64,000 bases of DNA from positions 2,520,001 to 2,584,000 of the forward strand of contig NZ_JABBPK010000001.1 in NCBI RefSeq assembly GCF_012933555.1, in the 5' to 3' direction. The notes under the pieces are model-generated. The model had not been told where the DNA came from. It ran no database searches and saw only the letters and a program-made list of their open reading frames with translations. The position numbers and the translations under genes are program-made. This stretch comes from Niallia alba (lineage in GTDB: Bacteria > Bacillota > Bacilli > Bacillales > Cytobacillaceae). The stretch's first letter is position 1; each line of letters starts with the position of its first letter. Below, in pieces: positions 27,432-37,541 of this stretch.

Positions 27432-27614
27432 TTAGATTTCTTCAATAAGTTGATAGACATCGACTTCCAACTCATAATCTGGCTTTGCTTTTGTGTAAAT
27501 TCTTGCTTTTTTTGTTTTTTCATCTACATTCTGGATAATTATCTTTTCACCTTGATAACTAACATCCACAATATCCGCAGCATTCATAATTTCAATTGCT
27601 CTTCCAATATTCAA
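27432..27614 (-). CDS. sspH: H-type small acid-soluble spore protein
   Basis: A 60-residue protein with the SspH layout: NIGRAIEIMNAADIVDVSYQG, a central VDEKTKKARIYTKA and a final LEVDVYQLIEEI. The start is TTG at 27614, after AGGAGG with an 8-base gap; the longer frame upstream lacks a ribosome-binding site and reads through this Shine-Dalgarno sequence. SspH is a minor forespore SASP. It reads toward the met operon promoter. Confidence 0.88.
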   Translation of the reverse strand: MNIGRAIEIMNAADIVDVSYQGEKIIIQNVDEKTKKARIYTKAKPDYELEVDVYQLIEEI

Positions 27615-28045
27615 TGTAAGTCCTCCTAAACTAACTAATCCCCATTTTAATCCATTCATTTTAAGTAAATACTCATTCTACTCGATTTTGAATAATAATG
27701 AAAAGCAACAATTTAAACAAACCTATCTTAAAAATAATATATTTTTCTTAAACCGAGCTTTTCCATATTAGTCTATAGAGCGAAAGGAGTTCTATCTCTA
27801 TAATGGGTATATTTCTTAAATTTTATGCCCAATTTTTTCTTCTCATTAAATTTTAATGTTACTTTCATGCTTTTTTAGAATAGGAGGTATACTATTTGTT
27901 TTATTCACTTAACCATATTGGAAAACTAATTAAACTTGTTATCTTAACAGGAAAAATAATTGCTTAAAATAGGCTAAGAATTGGGTATTATTAAAAAATA
28001 TAGTTAATACCACAGCCAAAGTTCAAAATAAAGGAGAGATGAAAT
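27615..28045. other. Gene-poor intergenic stretch
   Basis: About 430 bases between sspH and the next small gene on the other strand. It holds the upstream region of sspH, an AT-rich segment without strong hairpins, and one possible short frame at 27896-27967 described separately. No RNA motif was recognised. Confidence 0.5.
27896..27967 (+). CDS. Possible 23-residue peptide
   Basis: A TTG lies 8 bases after a perfect AGGAGG and opens a frame of 23 codons giving a hydrophobic, cationic peptide (FYSLNHIGKLIKLVILTGK in its middle). The consensus ribosome-binding site is the only real support. A SigA-type promoter is not obvious. It may be a chance frame. Confidence 0.3.
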   Translation: MFYSLNHIGKLIKLVILTGKIIA

Positions 28046-28165
28046 ATGCATTTTCTTCGCATCGCAATGATTGTATTTAGTTCTATAACTGCTGCATCCT
28101 TATTCGGATTTCAATTTGTAGAAATGGCACATGCCATTATGGATTCAATGTTTTCAAAAGAGTAG
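28046..28165 (+). CDS. Small single-span membrane peptide
   Basis: A 39-residue frame after AAAGGAGAGATGAAAT. Residues 4-26 are hydrophobic (LRIAMIVFSSITAASLFGF) and the tail is short and polar. I do not recognise the family. It is 145 bases before an ArlR-like response regulator gene on the same strand and could be a small partner of that system or an independent peptide. The strong ribosome-binding site makes translation likely. Confidence 0.55.
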   Translation: MHFLRIAMIVFSSITAASLFGFQFVEMAHAIMDSMFSKE

Positions 28166-28310
28166 GAACAAATTTTGTATATCAAGCTTCTAACATGATA
28201 AAATAACAATATCTTTAGGCAAGTTAAAGCAGTTTTGTTGAAATTTTTTAAAATTAAATTTCAACATACCGCTTATAACGCTGCCTATGTTTAATAGAGA
28301 GCGTGGTATA

Positions 28311-28994
28311 ATGAAAAAAATTTTGATTATTGAAGATGAAAAAAATCTATCGAGATTTATTGAATTAGAATTAACGTATGAAGGATATAAAACAGAAGTT
28401 TGTTCAGATGGTAGAAGTGGTTTACAAAAAGCATTAGAGGAAGATTGGGACATCATTTTACTAGATTTAATGCTGCCTGAATTAAATGGAATGGAAGTAT
28501 GCAGAAGGCTCCGCCAAACAAAAAATACCCCTATATTAATGATAACTGCACGTGATAGTGTTCTAGACAGAGTATCTGGTCTAGATAGTGGAGCTGACGA
28601 TTATTTAGTTAAGCCTTTTGCAATCGAAGAGCTGCTTGCTAGATTACGTGCTTTATTTCGCCGAATAGATCCACAAATAAATTCTTCCAATCAAACAATG
28701 ACGAAGCTGACTTATAAGGATATAACACTTGAAGTAGAATCCCATATTGCCAAGAAAGGTGAAGAGATTCTATCTTTAACGAAAAGAGAGTATGATTTAC
28801 TTTATATGTTTATGACGAATATTAATATTGTCTTATCGAGAGATATCTTATTAGAAAAAATTTGGGGCTATGAATCTGAAGTGGAAACAAATGTGATTGA
28901 TGTGTATGTCAGGTATCTAAGAAATAAACTTGATCCAACTGGACAAGAAGTATATATCGAAACGGTCAGAGGAATAGGATATGTGATGAGATGA
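28311..28994 (+). CDS. OmpR-family response regulator, ArlR-like
   Basis: A 227-residue regulator: receiver domain starting KKILIIEDEKNLSRF with phospho-acceptor Asp52 in ILLDLMLPELNG and the conserved VKPF lysine, then an OmpR-type winged helix (LTKREYDLLYMFMTN ... VIDVYVRYLRNKLD). The receiver resembles staphylococcal ArlR and its Bacillus relatives. I chose the start at MKKIL; eight further codons upstream are open but unlikely. Its last codons overlap the kinase gene by 4 bases (ATGA), so the two are translationally coupled. Confidence 0.88.
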   Translation: MKKILIIEDEKNLSRFIELELTYEGYKTEVCSDGRSGLQKALEEDWDIILLDLMLPELNGMEVCRRLRQTKNTPILMITARDSVLDRVSGLDSGADDYLVKPFAIEELLARLRALFRRIDPQINSSNQTMTKLTYKDITLEVESHIAKKGEEILSLTKREYDLLYMFMTNINIVLSRDILLEKIWGYESEVETNVIDVYVRYLRNKLDPTGQEVYIETVRGIGYVMR

Positions 28995-30382
28995 AATTTA
29001 TAAAAAAAATATCTCTTTTACCTTGGAAGTGGAAGTTAACACTCGGATTATCCTTTTGCATTTTTTTAACTTATTCTATTTTTTCATTTTTTGAATTTCA
29101 TACGGTTTCTTCTTGGTTATTAAATCAGGAAGAAACCGATGTAAAACAAGCAATGGAGCAGGTAGTCCAGCAATTGAGTGTACAAGATAAAGATTTCACG
29201 GATGAAGAGCTTACTGATAATGTTTCTTTATTAGAAAAATTAAATAATAATAATCAGCTTATCCGTGTATTAGATGAGGATGGACATGCCATTCTTTCCG
29301 ATATGAATGGAGATTTCCCTATTATAGAGCCTAATCAAATGTATAATGATGAGCAATTTCATTATATTTCAATCGGTGACCAGAACTCTTTAGTTTACAG
29401 TAAAGAAGTACGAGCTCCAACATTTAACGGAAGAGTCGAGATTATTAGGTCGCTTGAATCTTTGGATAAAGTTCGAGAACATTTACAATTTGCAATGACG
29501 ATGTTTGCAGTGGCTGCTTTGATAATAAGTGCATTGATTGGTTATTTTATTTCCTATTTATTATTAAAACCTATGAATTCTATGACGAAAACGATGAAAA
29601 AAATTAAAAGTAGTGGTTTTAAGGAAAGGATGCCAGTCTATCCGCAAAAAGACGAAATCTCTGATTTAACGATTATTTTTAATGAGATGATGGATGTAAT
29701 TGAACAATCTTTTCAGCAGCAAAAACAATTTATTGAAGACGCTTCCCATGAGCTGAGAACTCCGGTTTCAGTCCTAGAAGGACATCTATCCATGTTAAAT
29801 AGATGGGGAAAAAACAACCAAGATATTCTAAATGAGTCATTACAAGCATCTACTGAGGAAGTTGCTAGATTGAAAAAGCTAATTATAAGTTTATTAGATT
29901 TATCAAAATTAGAACAAAATAGAGTAGATCCTGACTTAACTCCTGAAAGGGTAAAATGGATTTTGGAACATACTATTCATGATTTTATGATGCTGCATCA
30001 GGATTTCAACTTTGAGATGAAGTTAGATTCTTTGCATCTTTATAAAGTGTCTGAACAACATTTACAACAAATTACCACCATTTTACTTGATAATGCAGTT
30101 AAATATTCTTTACATGAAAAAAATATTTTTCTTCATACACACGAAACAGACCATCATTTTGTCCTAGAAATAAGTGACCACGGAATCGGAATTCCAAAAG
30201 AAGACATCGATAAAGTATTCGATCGTTTTTATCGCGTAGACAAAGCAAGGAGTAGAGAGCAAGGTGGAACAGGTCTTGGCTTAGCAATTGCGAAGAAAAT
30301 TGTCGGATTATACAAAGGAACGATCGAGATTAATAGTAAGGCTGGACAAGGGACAAAAGTAATTGTTCGTTTTAACCTATAG
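28991..30382 (+). CDS. Sensor histidine kinase, ArlS-like
   Basis: The 463-residue kinase has two transmembrane segments (about residues 15-36 and 170-192) enclosing an extracytoplasmic domain of about 130 residues, then HAMP, HisKA (DASHELRTPVSVLEGHLSML, His253) and HATPase domains (ILLDNAVKYS, DHGIGIPKEDIDKVFDRFYRVD, GTGLGLAIAKKIV). It phosphorylates the regulator encoded immediately upstream. The signal is unknown. A terminator follows, so the pair forms a two-gene operon. Confidence 0.9.
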   Translation: MKFIKKISLLPWKWKLTLGLSFCIFLTYSIFSFFEFHTVSSWLLNQEETDVKQAMEQVVQQLSVQDKDFTDEELTDNVSLLEKLNNNNQLIRVLDEDGHAILSDMNGDFPIIEPNQMYNDEQFHYISIGDQNSLVYSKEVRAPTFNGRVEIIRSLESLDKVREHLQFAMTMFAVAALIISALIGYFISYLLLKPMNSMTKTMKKIKSSGFKERMPVYPQKDEISDLTIIFNEMMDVIEQSFQQQKQFIEDASHELRTPVSVLEGHLSMLNRWGKNNQDILNESLQASTEEVARLKKLIISLLDLSKLEQNRVDPDLTPERVKWILEHTIHDFMMLHQDFNFEMKLDSLHLYKVSEQHLQQITTILLDNAVKYSLHEKNIFLHTHETDHHFVLEISDHGIGIPKEDIDKVFDRFYRVDKARSREQGGTGLGLAIAKKIVGLYKGTIEINSKAGQGTKVIVRFNL

Positions 30383-30385
30383 AAG

Positions 30386-30440
30386 GAAAAAAGGAAGGTC
30401 CACTCTTGAGAAAAACAAGGAGTGAACTTCCTTTTTCCTT
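30386..30440 (+). terminator. Terminator after the ArlRS-like operon
   Basis: AAGGAAGGTCCACTC pairs imperfectly with GAGTGAACTTCCTT and is followed by TTTCCTTTG. Confidence 0.7.
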
Positions 30441-30554
30441 TGTCATGTAATGATATTCATTGCATAAGATTAACTAGTAAGATTGTTTTTTTTCTGAAGA
30501 TAGGGGCGATAAAAAATATTTTTAATTTTTTTACCATAAATATGTGTAAAACTT

Positions 30555-30602
30555 TTGAAGACGTAATTAAACCATGATAGAATAGAAATGTAAACGTTTT
30601 AA
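30555..30602 (+). promoter_or_regulatory. odhAB promoter with a cre site
   Basis: TTGAAG (30555-30560), 17 bases, TAGAAT (30578-30583) form a SigA-type promoter. TGTAAACGTTTTAA (30589-30602) matches the cre consensus TGWAANCGNTNWCA at 13 of 14 positions and covers the predicted transcription start, so CcpA repression of the 2-oxoglutarate dehydrogenase operon is expected, as in B. subtilis. Confidence 0.65.
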
Positions 30603-30684
30603 AAAGTTTTTTCACTATAAGGTGTATTGTGCAATAACAAAGGGAAGATAAAAATGATATTAAATGTGGTGGAGGGAAATTTTC

Positions 30685-33507
30685 ATGGAGAAGCCATCTG
30701 ACGGTACAGTCTCATACCAACCAAGGTTCTATGGGCCGAACTTAGGGCTTGTAATGGAGCTTTATGAGCAATATGTTCAAGATCCAAATTCAGTTGATGA
30801 AGAAATGAAAAAGCATTTTGATCAATGGGGACCGCCTATTGATAATCAAGAACAAACTAGCACGAATCATTTATCTATACAATCCGAAGTTCAAGTTGAA
30901 AAAATTATTGCAGCAGTTACATTAGTGAATAAGATAAGAGCTTATGGGCATTTAGCGGCTGATATCTATCCTTTAAACGATCATAACAGGGAATATGAGT
31001 TATTCGAGCTGTCTCGTTTTAACTTAACAAAAGAAGATTTAGAAAAAATACCAGCACCGTTAATTTGTCCAGATGCTCCTAAGCATATAACAAATGGCTT
31101 TGAAGCAATCCAGTATTTAAAGGAGATTTATACGAAGACAATCGCATTTGAATATTATCATGTAAATGATATTAAAGAAAAAAATTGGCTACAAGCAAAA
31201 GTCGAATCAGGAAGCTTAAAACCAGCTTGCCATAAAGAATTAAAGAAAAAACTCTTAAAAAGAGTGATAGAAGTAGAAGAATTTGAAAGTTTTTTACATA
31301 GAACGTATGTAGGGCAAAAGAGATTCTCGATTGAAGGTCTCGATACAATGGTACCGATGATAGATGAAATTATTTCGGAAACGGTCTTAAAAGGTGCCCA
31401 AAATATTAATATTGGAATGGCACATAGAGGGAGATTAAATGTTTTAGCACATGTTTTAGAAAAGCCATATGAAATGATATTTGCTGAATTTCAGCACGCT
31501 CCTAATAAGCAGTTAGTTCCTTCTGAAGGGTCAATTGGTATTAGCTTTGGATGGACAGGAGACGTGAAGTATCATTTAGGTCTCGATAGACAGCTTAAAT
31601 CCAATAATGTATCAAATGTACGCTTAACGCTTGCAAATAACCCAAGTCATCTTGAATTCGTTGGTGCAGTAGTAGAAGGCTTTACTCGTGCTTCTCAAGA
31701 TGATCGAACGAAACCTGGATTTCCAGAAGAGGATTCAAATAAGTCTCTTGCAATTTTGATACATGGGGATGCTGCTTTTCCAGGGCAAGGTATCGTATCC
31801 GAGACATTAAACTTAACTGGATTAAAAGGGTATCGAACTGGTGGAACCATTCATATTATTGCTAATAACACAATTGGATTTACAACGGAATCTAGTGATT
31901 CTAGATCTACTAGATATGCAAGTGATTTAGCAAAAGGATTTGAAATTCCAATTATTCATGTCAATGCAGATGATCCGGAAGCTTGTATTAAAGCTGCAAA
32001 ACTAGCATGTGAATACAGAGCAACTTTTAAAAAGGACTTTTTAATCGATTTAATTGGATATAGAAGGTATGGACATAACGAAATGGATGAGCCGATGACG
32101 ACCAATCCATTAATGTACAAGTTGATCCACAATCACCCAACTATTACAAAGTTATATGGGGATAAACTAGTAACGGAAAATGTAGTAAAAGAAGACGAAG
32201 TAAAGGCAATAAAAGAAGAAGTTACTCAGAAGCTGAAAGAAGCACATGATAGAGTACCAAAGAAAAATGAAGATCCAATTATAACAAATCCACCTAATTC
32301 TGTGGAAAGACAATTGCCAAAAATAAATACAGCAGTACCAATTGAACAATTGAAACAAATTAATGAAGAGTTGCTTTCCTATCCACCTCAATTTCAAATT
32401 TTTGATAAATTAGGAAAAGTTTTAAAGAGAAGAAATGACGCTTTAGAGGGAGAGGGGAAAATTGACTGGTCATTAGCCGAGACACTAGCTTATGCTACTA
32501 TCTTAGTGGATGGTACCCCAATTCGCCTTTCAGGTCAGGATTCAGAGCGTGGGACGTTTGCCCATCGCAATATTATCCTACATGACTATGTGACAGGAAA
32601 TCAGTATTCTCCATTGCACACGTTATCTACAGCAAAAGCATCATTCGCTGTTCATAACAGTCCATTGTCAGAAGGTTCAGTATTAGGATTTGAGTACGGT
32701 TACAATGTGCATGCACCAGAAACGCTTGTGTTATGGGAAGCACAATTTGGCGATTTTGCTAACGCTGCACAAGTCATGTTTGACCAATTTATTGCAGCTG
32801 GGCGAGCAAAATGGGGTCAAAAATCTGGGCTAGTTATGCTCCTTCCACATGGTTACGAAGGTCAGGGGCCAGAGCATTCAAGTGCAAGATTAGAGCGATT
32901 CTTAATTTTAGCAGCTGAAAATAACTGGACTGTCGCAAATTTATCATCATCTGCTCAATACTTTCATATTTTAAGAAGACAGGCAGCGATTCTTAATAAA
33001 GAAGAAGTACGACCATTAGTGATTATGACACCAAAGAGCTTGCTGCGTAATGCCGATGTTGCATCCAACGGTTTAGAATTCAGCGAAGGTGCTTTCCATT
33101 CTATTTTGGAAGTTGATAAAGCGGAGCAAAAACAAGAGAAAGTGACACGTTTAGTTCTTTCAACAGGTAAAATATCGATTGATTTATATCAAGCATACCA
33201 TAAGCTTGAAAATACTGAGGCAATCCATCTTGCAAGAGTAGAAGAAATTTATCCGTTCCCAGAAGAAAGGCTTATGGAAATTGTTAAACGCTATCCAAAT
33301 TTAAAAGAAATAGTTTGGGTTCAAGAAGAACCAAAAAATATGGGTGCGTGGAGTTTTATTGAACCTAGAATTAGAAAACTTATTTCAAGTTCTATTTCCT
33401 TGCAGTATGTTGGCAGAAGAAGAAGGTCTAGTCCTGCTGAAGGGGATCCAATAGTTCATCGAAAAGATCAAGCAAGAATCGTAAATGAAGCATTGACAAT
33501 GGAATGA
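30685..33507 (+). CDS. odhA: 2-oxoglutarate dehydrogenase E1 component
   Basis: A 940-residue thiamine-diphosphate enzyme of the TCA cycle. It has the N-terminal E1o segment ([20 protein letters not shown]), the substrate-binding [17 protein letters not shown], the ThDP motif [17 protein letters not shown]...[10 protein letters not shown], and the transketolase-like C-terminal half ([35 protein letters not shown]). It decarboxylates 2-oxoglutarate and passes the succinyl group to OdhB. I chose the ATG at 30685, ten bases after GGAGGG; seven open codons upstream overlap that ribosome-binding site. The length matches B. subtilis OdhA. Confidence 0.97.
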   Translation: MEKPSDGTVSYQPRFYGPNLGLVMELYEQYVQDPNSVDEEMKKHFDQWGPPIDNQEQTSTNHLSIQSEVQVEKIIAAVTLVNKIRAYGHLAADIYPLNDHNREYELFELSRFNLTKEDLEKIPAPLICPDAPKHITNGFEAIQYLKEIYTKTIAFEYYHVNDIKEKNWLQAKVESGSLKPACHKELKKKLLKRVIEVEEFESFLHRTYVGQKRFSIEGLDTMVPMIDEIISETVLKGAQNINIGMAHRGRLNVLAHVLEKPYEMIFAEFQHAPNKQLVPSEGSIGISFGWTGDVKYHLGLDRQLKSNNVSNVRLTLANNPSHLEFVGAVVEGFTRASQDDRTKPGFPEEDSNKSLAILIHGDAAFPGQGIVSETLNLTGLKGYRTGGTIHIIANNTIGFTTESSDSRSTRYASDLAKGFEIPIIHVNADDPEACIKAAKLACEYRATFKKDFLIDLIGYRRYGHNEMDEPMTTNPLMYKLIHNHPTITKLYGDKLVTENVVKEDEVKAIKEEVTQKLKEAHDRVPKKNEDPIITNPPNSVERQLPKINTAVPIEQLKQINEELLSYPPQFQIFDKLGKVLKRRNDALEGEGKIDWSLAETLAYATILVDGTPIRLSGQDSERGTFAHRNIILHDYVTGNQYSPLHTLSTAKASFAVHNSPLSEGSVLGFEYGYNVHAPETLVLWEAQFGDFANAAQVMFDQFIAAGRAKWGQKSGLVMLLPHGYEGQGPEHSSARLERFLILAAENNWTVANLSSSAQYFHILRRQAAILNKEEVRPLVIMTPKSLLRNADVASNGLEFSEGAFHSILEVDKAEQKQEKVTRLVLSTGKISIDLYQAYHKLENTEAIHLARVEEIYPFPEERLMEIVKRYPNLKEIVWVQEEPKNMGAWSFIEPRIRKLISSSISLQYVGRRRRSSPAEGDPIVHRKDQARIVNEALTME

Positions 33508-33526
33508 ATTGAGGGGGAAGTTTAAA

Positions 33527-34774
33527 ATGGCAGAGATAAAAGTACCAGAATTAGCTGAATCTATCACCGAAGGAACCGTAGCACAATGGTTAAAGAAAAC
33601 AGGGGAGTATGTGGAAAAAGGCGATTATATCGTTGAACTTGAAACAGATAAAGTAAATGTAGAAATTATTTCAGAAGAAAGTGGGATTATTCAAGAATTA
33701 AAAGCAAATGAAGGGGATACAGTCCAAGTTGGTGAAACAATTGCGATTGTCAACGCACAGGGAGTTGCTAAAGAACCTAAGGCTGTCGAAAAAACACCTG
33801 AAGCAGAGGTAAAGGCAGAGGCTCCGAAAACCGAACTGCAAACAGAAGCAGATACAACAATTAATAAACAAATTCCGATTGCTTCCCCAGCTGCTCGCAA
33901 ATTGGCTCGGGAACGTGGGATTGATTTAACAGCTATCCAGACAAATGATCCATTAGGAAGAATAAGAGCACAGGATGTTGCAGCATTCGATCAAAAGTCA
34001 GCTGCAGCTGCACCGACACAGCCTGCTCAAGCACCAAAAACTGAAAAATCAGCTCCTTCTGTTGAAACAGATAGTCGTGTTGAGAGAGTGAGAATGACAA
34101 GAAGAAGACAAACGATTGCTAATCGACTATTAGAGGTAAAGCAAAATACAGCAATGCTTACTACTTTTAACGAAGTAGATATGACAAATGTTATGGCCCT
34201 TAGAAATCGCAGAAAAGATGCATTCCAAAAAGAAAATGATGTGAAGCTTGGATTTATGTCTTTCTTTACGAAAGCTGTCGTTGCAGCTCTAAAGAAAGCA
34301 CCATTATTAAATGCAGAGATACAAGGTGATCAAATTGTCTTAAAAAAATACTATGACATTGGTATTGCAGTATCAACAGATGAAGGACTTGTGGTGCCAG
34401 TCTTAAGAGATGCAGATCGAAAGAACTTTGCAGAAATTGAAGGGGAAATTTTAGAATTTGCTAGTAAAGCAAGAAACAATAAACTTTCCTTAAGTGAGTT
34501 ACAAGGTGGTACATTTACCATTACTAATGGTGGTGTGTTCGGATCCTTGTTATCCACGCCGATCCTTAATGGACCACAGGTTGGTATTCTAGGAATGCAT
34601 AAGATTCAGTTACGACCAGTTGCGATAGACGCCGAAAGAATGGAAAATAGACCAATGATGTATCTTGCTCTGTCCTATGACCATCGTATTATTGATGGAA
34701 AAGAAGCAGTTACATTCTTAGCAAGAATTAAGGACCTATTAGAAGATCCAGAATCATTATTGTTTGAAGCTTAA
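33527..34774 (+). CDS. odhB: Dihydrolipoyl succinyltransferase (2-oxoglutarate dehydrogenase E2)
   Basis: The 415-residue E2 subunit has one lipoyl domain ([11 protein letters not shown], lipoyl-lysine 42), an Ala/Pro/Lys-rich linker, a peripheral subunit-binding domain ([19 protein letters not shown]) and a catalytic domain ending in the [13 protein letters not shown] signature. It carries succinyl groups to CoA. It starts 19 bases after odhA with a GAGGGGGAAG site; the longer frame upstream includes that site and is not used. A strong terminator ends the operon; lpd is elsewhere. Confidence 0.97.
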   Translation: MAEIKVPELAESITEGTVAQWLKKTGEYVEKGDYIVELETDKVNVEIISEESGIIQELKANEGDTVQVGETIAIVNAQGVAKEPKAVEKTPEAEVKAEAPKTELQTEADTTINKQIPIASPAARKLARERGIDLTAIQTNDPLGRIRAQDVAAFDQKSAAAAPTQPAQAPKTEKSAPSVETDSRVERVRMTRRRQTIANRLLEVKQNTAMLTTFNEVDMTNVMALRNRRKDAFQKENDVKLGFMSFFTKAVVAALKKAPLLNAEIQGDQIVLKKYYDIGIAVSTDEGLVVPVLRDADRKNFAEIEGEILEFASKARNNKLSLSELQGGTFTITNGGVFGSLLSTPILNGPQVGILGMHKIQLRPVAIDAERMENRPMMYLALSYDHRIIDGKEAVTFLARIKDLLEDPESLLFEA

Positions 34775-34793
34775 TAAATTGTTTAACATATAG

Positions 34794-34835
34794 ATACAGA
34801 GTGTTTCTGAAATTAGAAACACTCTGTATTATTTT
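34794..34835 (+). terminator. Terminator of odhAB
   Basis: A perfect 15-bp stem, ATACAGAGTGTTTCT and its complement, closes a GAAATT loop at 34794-34829; TATTTTCTTTC follows. Confidence 0.9.
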
Positions 34836-34836
34836 C

Positions 34837-34889
34837 TTTCCCACTCTTAACCGGTAGTTGGCTCTACACTGATGGTTAGTTTTCTTTAT
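34837..34889 (+). repeat. Short dispersed hairpin repeat, copy A
   Basis: A diverged copy of a repeat of about 54 bases whose best examples are at 53791-53844 and 58602-58656. It has the left block TTTCCCACTCTTAACC and the right block ACTGATGGTTAGTTTTCTTT. Confidence 0.6.
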
Positions 34890-34956
34890 AATAGAATAAT
34901 GTTTTTGGACCGTCTCTTAATAAAAATGCATTATTTAAATAGGAGGAAAGTAAGGA

Positions 34957-35361
34957 ATGAAAAAAACAGTACTTGTTTTTGTATATGGATCCTTGCTGAA
35001 GGATGAAGTAAATCATTATATGATGAAGAACTATCCTTGTCTTGCTGAAAATGTGTGGATATATGGCAGATTATTTGATGCAAGGTTAGAATATCCTTTT
35101 CTGATAATCGATGACCATAAAAAAGTGTTAGGTGAGCTTTATGAAGTCCCAGTAATAGATGTACCTATTTTAGATGAATTTGAAGATTACAATCCTATTG
35201 GAACAGATAATTTATATGAGCGAAAGGTAGTTACCGTACATAAAGAGGATAAAACTTGGGAGGCATTTGTTTATGTCTGTAATCAAGAAGAAATGCTTGT
35301 AAACGAAATTATGGAGGATAGTTGGAGAGCTTTTCGAAATAAACCTATATCCCATTCTTAA
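34957..35361 (+). CDS. Gamma-glutamylcyclotransferase-fold protein (AIG2-like)
   Basis: A 134-residue GGCT-fold protein with the substrate loop VFVYGSLLKDEVNHYM at the N terminus and a probable catalytic Glu in ILDEFEDYNP. Family members act on gamma-glutamyl amines or peptides; the exact substrate is unknown. AGGAGG precedes the ATG. The last codons and the stop fall inside a dispersed repeat (copy B from 35347), so the C terminus may have been altered when that repeat arrived. Confidence 0.75.
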   Translation: MKKTVLVFVYGSLLKDEVNHYMMKNYPCLAENVWIYGRLFDARLEYPFLIIDDHKKVLGELYEVPVIDVPILDEFEDYNPIGTDNLYERKVVTVHKEDKTWEAFVYVCNQEEMLVNEIMEDSWRAFRNKPISHS

Positions 35362-35453
35362 CGAGCAGTAAGAACCCCACTATAAGCTTGCGGAAAATCG
35401 AAGAAGCTAGATGGGGGATGAGAAAAACTCCATTGTAAGAAGTTTTCTTTATA
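35347..35453 (+). repeat. Short dispersed hairpin repeat, copy B, with an internal insertion
   Basis: The left block TATCCCATTCTTAACGAGCAG and the right block AAGTTTTCTTTATAAT of the repeat are separated by about 50 extra bases. The left block supplies the stop codon of the preceding gene (TCC CAT TCT TAA). Confidence 0.55.
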
Positions 35454-35542
35454 ATAAATGTTACCAATATAGTTTTTTGGTTTAATGGACCGTTTTTTTG
35501 TGGTATAGAATAATATCGACATCATGGAAAGAAGGTCATAAT

Positions 35543-35743
35543 ATGTTTATTCAAGAACATAATAATTTATATGCTATCAAGTATAATCATACATCCTATT
35601 ATGCTATGGATTTCAAACGCTTAGATTGGATTAATGGCTTGTGTTATATGACTTTTTACCAAGCAGATACAGGCAAATGGTTTACTTTTGAAAGAAATAA
35701 GATGAAATGGATGACAAAGGAAAAACAGAATTTGGTTTCATAA
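35543..35743 (+). CDS. Small hypothetical protein
   Basis: A 66-residue aromatic-rich soluble protein (FIQEHNNLYAIKYNHTSYYA, then WINGLCYMTFYQADTGKWF). The ATG follows GAAGG by 7 bases; the longer frame upstream has no ribosome-binding site. I do not recognise the family. It resembles the many short Bacillus proteins with a single small beta domain. Confidence 0.6.
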   Translation: MFIQEHNNLYAIKYNHTSYYAMDFKRLDWINGLCYMTFYQADTGKWFTFERNKMKWMTKEKQNLVS

Positions 35744-35815
35744 TGAGAACTTGTTGCGCTATGTATCGTTTTCCCTTTATACTAGGATAGTACTAGAATG
35801 AAGGGAGCTAAACAA

Positions 35816-36019
35816 ATGATACATCAAAATTGGGAAAGTAAATCATCCATCAAAAAAGTAAAATGTATACATACCGATGCAAGTAAATACATTGTTAATA
35901 GAGTATTAACAGTAGGAAAAGAATACGAAGTAAAAAACGAAACAGAGGAATTTTACTTTGTTGTGGACAACACTGGAAAAGTCGGCGGTTTTTACAAAGA
36001 TTACTTTCAAAGCATATAA
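35816..36019 (+). CDS. DUF6501-like small protein
   Basis: A 67-residue protein with the pattern KVKCIHTDASKYIVNRVLTV, then a segment reading GKEYEVKNETEEF, and a final DNTGKVGGFYKDYF. It appears to be a small beta-barrel domain conserved in Bacillaceae (from memory DUF6501). The ATG was chosen because AAGGGAG lies 9 bases upstream. Function unknown. A strong hairpin follows the stop codon. Confidence 0.65.
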   Translation: MIHQNWESKSSIKKVKCIHTDASKYIVNRVLTVGKEYEVKNETEEFYFVVDNTGKVGGFYKDYFQSI

Positions 36020-36078
36020 AAGTTTAAGATGTCTTTAATGACAAAAGCGTTGTGCAAACGTCCGAGTGGTTCAACTAA

Positions 36079-36129
36079 CCATCAGTGGGGGAGGAAGGAA
36101 AATCCCCACTGATGGAAGTTTCCTTTTAT
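36079..36129 (+). terminator. Terminator hairpin related to the dispersed repeat (copy C)
   Basis: CCATCAGTGGGG (36079-36090) pairs perfectly with CCCCACTGATGG (36104-36115), followed by AAGTTTCCTTTTATCC. The right half matches the right block of the dispersed 54-base repeat. Confidence 0.75.
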
Positions 36130-36178
36130 CCTATTGGGAAATATCGACAGAAAAGTAAATTCTAATCCTTCGTATATA

Positions 36179-37501
36179 CTAGGTCTTTTTAGTTTTTTTA
36201 CTCTTCTGGTTTTTTATGGAGGCTAATGTTGATTGTTTCGGTATTTCAATCCATCTGTTTTTTGAAATCTCAATTTGTTGAGAAGTATAGATTCCTGTGT
36301 GCCCAGAAAATAGGTAACTAATAATACAAACGATAAAGAAGTAAATACTTGCTTCTAAACCAAATAATTCAATTCCCATAATAAAGCATGCGATTGGTGT
36401 ATTTGTTGCGCCACAAAATACCCCAATAAATCCTAGTGCAGCCAAAAATGGAGCTGAGACATATAAAATATCTCCTAAAACACTTCCTAATGTTGAACCT
36501 ACAACAAATAATGGAGTAACTTCTCCACCTTGAAAACCCGCCCCTAGTGTTAAAGCTGTGAAAATTAATTTTATTAAAAAAGTGAAGAAAGATACTGTTC
36601 CTTCAAATGCTTGATCAATTAAAGGAATACCAAGCCCTAAGTACTTTCTTGTTCCCACGATAAAAACAAGAATCACCACAACAACTCCACCAAAAAAACT
36701 TTTAATTACTGGATTTGGAAATATTTTTGTATAAGTCTTCTTTAGCCAGTGAGTTAATTCACTGAATAATGTACTTGTTAAACCAAAAAGGACGGAAGCT
36801 ATCACAATTTTTAGAATCAACAGCCATGATAATTCTGGAATACTACCGATATTATAATGGTGATGATGTATACCCCAGGCACTAGTTACGATATCTCCTA
36901 CAAAAGCTGCTACAAAACTGGGGAAGATTGCTTCATGTCTAATAAGACCAATTGCCAATACTTCTAGCCCAAATACTGTACCTGCAAGTGGGGTGCCAAA
37001 TACAGAGCCAAACCCGCTACTAATTCCACAAATCATGATAATTTTCCGGTCCATTTCATCTAATTTAAATATTTTTCCTACTAACTCAGAAAAAGCACCA
37101 CCCATTTGTACGGCAGTCCCTTCACGTCCGGCTGATCCACCGAATAAATGAGTTATTAATGTACCAAAAAGGACTAAAGGTGCCATCCGAAAGGATACAC
37201 TTTCCTTTGCACCATGTGCTTGTTCAATAATCAAGTTATTTCCTTTCGAGGAATTTTGACCGAACTTCCAATATAGAAAACTGACGAGGGCTCCTCCAAC
37301 TGGTAATAAAAATAACAACCATGAATTAAATTGCTGCGTTTTTGTTGCCCAGTCTAAACTTGCTAAAAAAAATGCAGAAGCTGAACCAGCTAAAAGTCCT
37401 ACGCTTCCACCTAAAATGATCCATTTTACGATATAAAATAGTAGACCAATTTGCATTTTTTGAGAAGAAATAGTTACAATACTTTGTTTTAACTTATTCA
37501 A
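36179..37501 (-). CDS. CLC-F-type fluoride/proton antiporter
   Basis: The 440-residue membrane protein has the CLC fold with about ten hydrophobic helices. Its selectivity motifs are GNNLI (residues 87-91) instead of the GSGIP of chloride-type CLCs, and GREGT (125-129) instead of GREGP; both changes mark the fluoride-exporting CLC-F branch. The gene is controlled by a fluoride riboswitch directly upstream, which agrees. It expels fluoride from the cytoplasm in exchange for protons. The start is TTG at 37501 after AGGAGAGAG; an internal Met at residue 16 is a less likely start. It is often labelled voltage-gated chloride channel, which would be misleading here. Confidence 0.92.
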   Translation of the reverse strand: MNKLKQSIVTISSQKMQIGLLFYIVKWIILGGSVGLLAGSASAFFLASLDWATKTQQFNSWLLFLLPVGGALVSFLYWKFGQNSSKGNNLIIEQAHGAKESVSFRMAPLVLFGTLITHLFGGSAGREGTAVQMGGAFSELVGKIFKLDEMDRKIIMICGISSGFGSVFGTPLAGTVFGLEVLAIGLIRHEAIFPSFVAAFVGDIVTSAWGIHHHHYNIGSIPELSWLLILKIVIASVLFGLTSTLFSELTHWLKKTYTKIFPNPVIKSFFGGVVVVILVFIVGTRKYLGLGIPLIDQAFEGTVSFFTFLIKLIFTALTLGAGFQGGEVTPLFVVGSTLGSVLGDILYVSAPFLAALGFIGVFCGATNTPIACFIMGIELFGLEASIYFFIVCIISYLFSGHTGIYTSQQIEISKNRWIEIPKQSTLASIKNQKSKKTKKT

Positions 37502-37541
37502 TTCTCTCTCTCCTTTTTACGTTAGTATGGTACATTTAATA

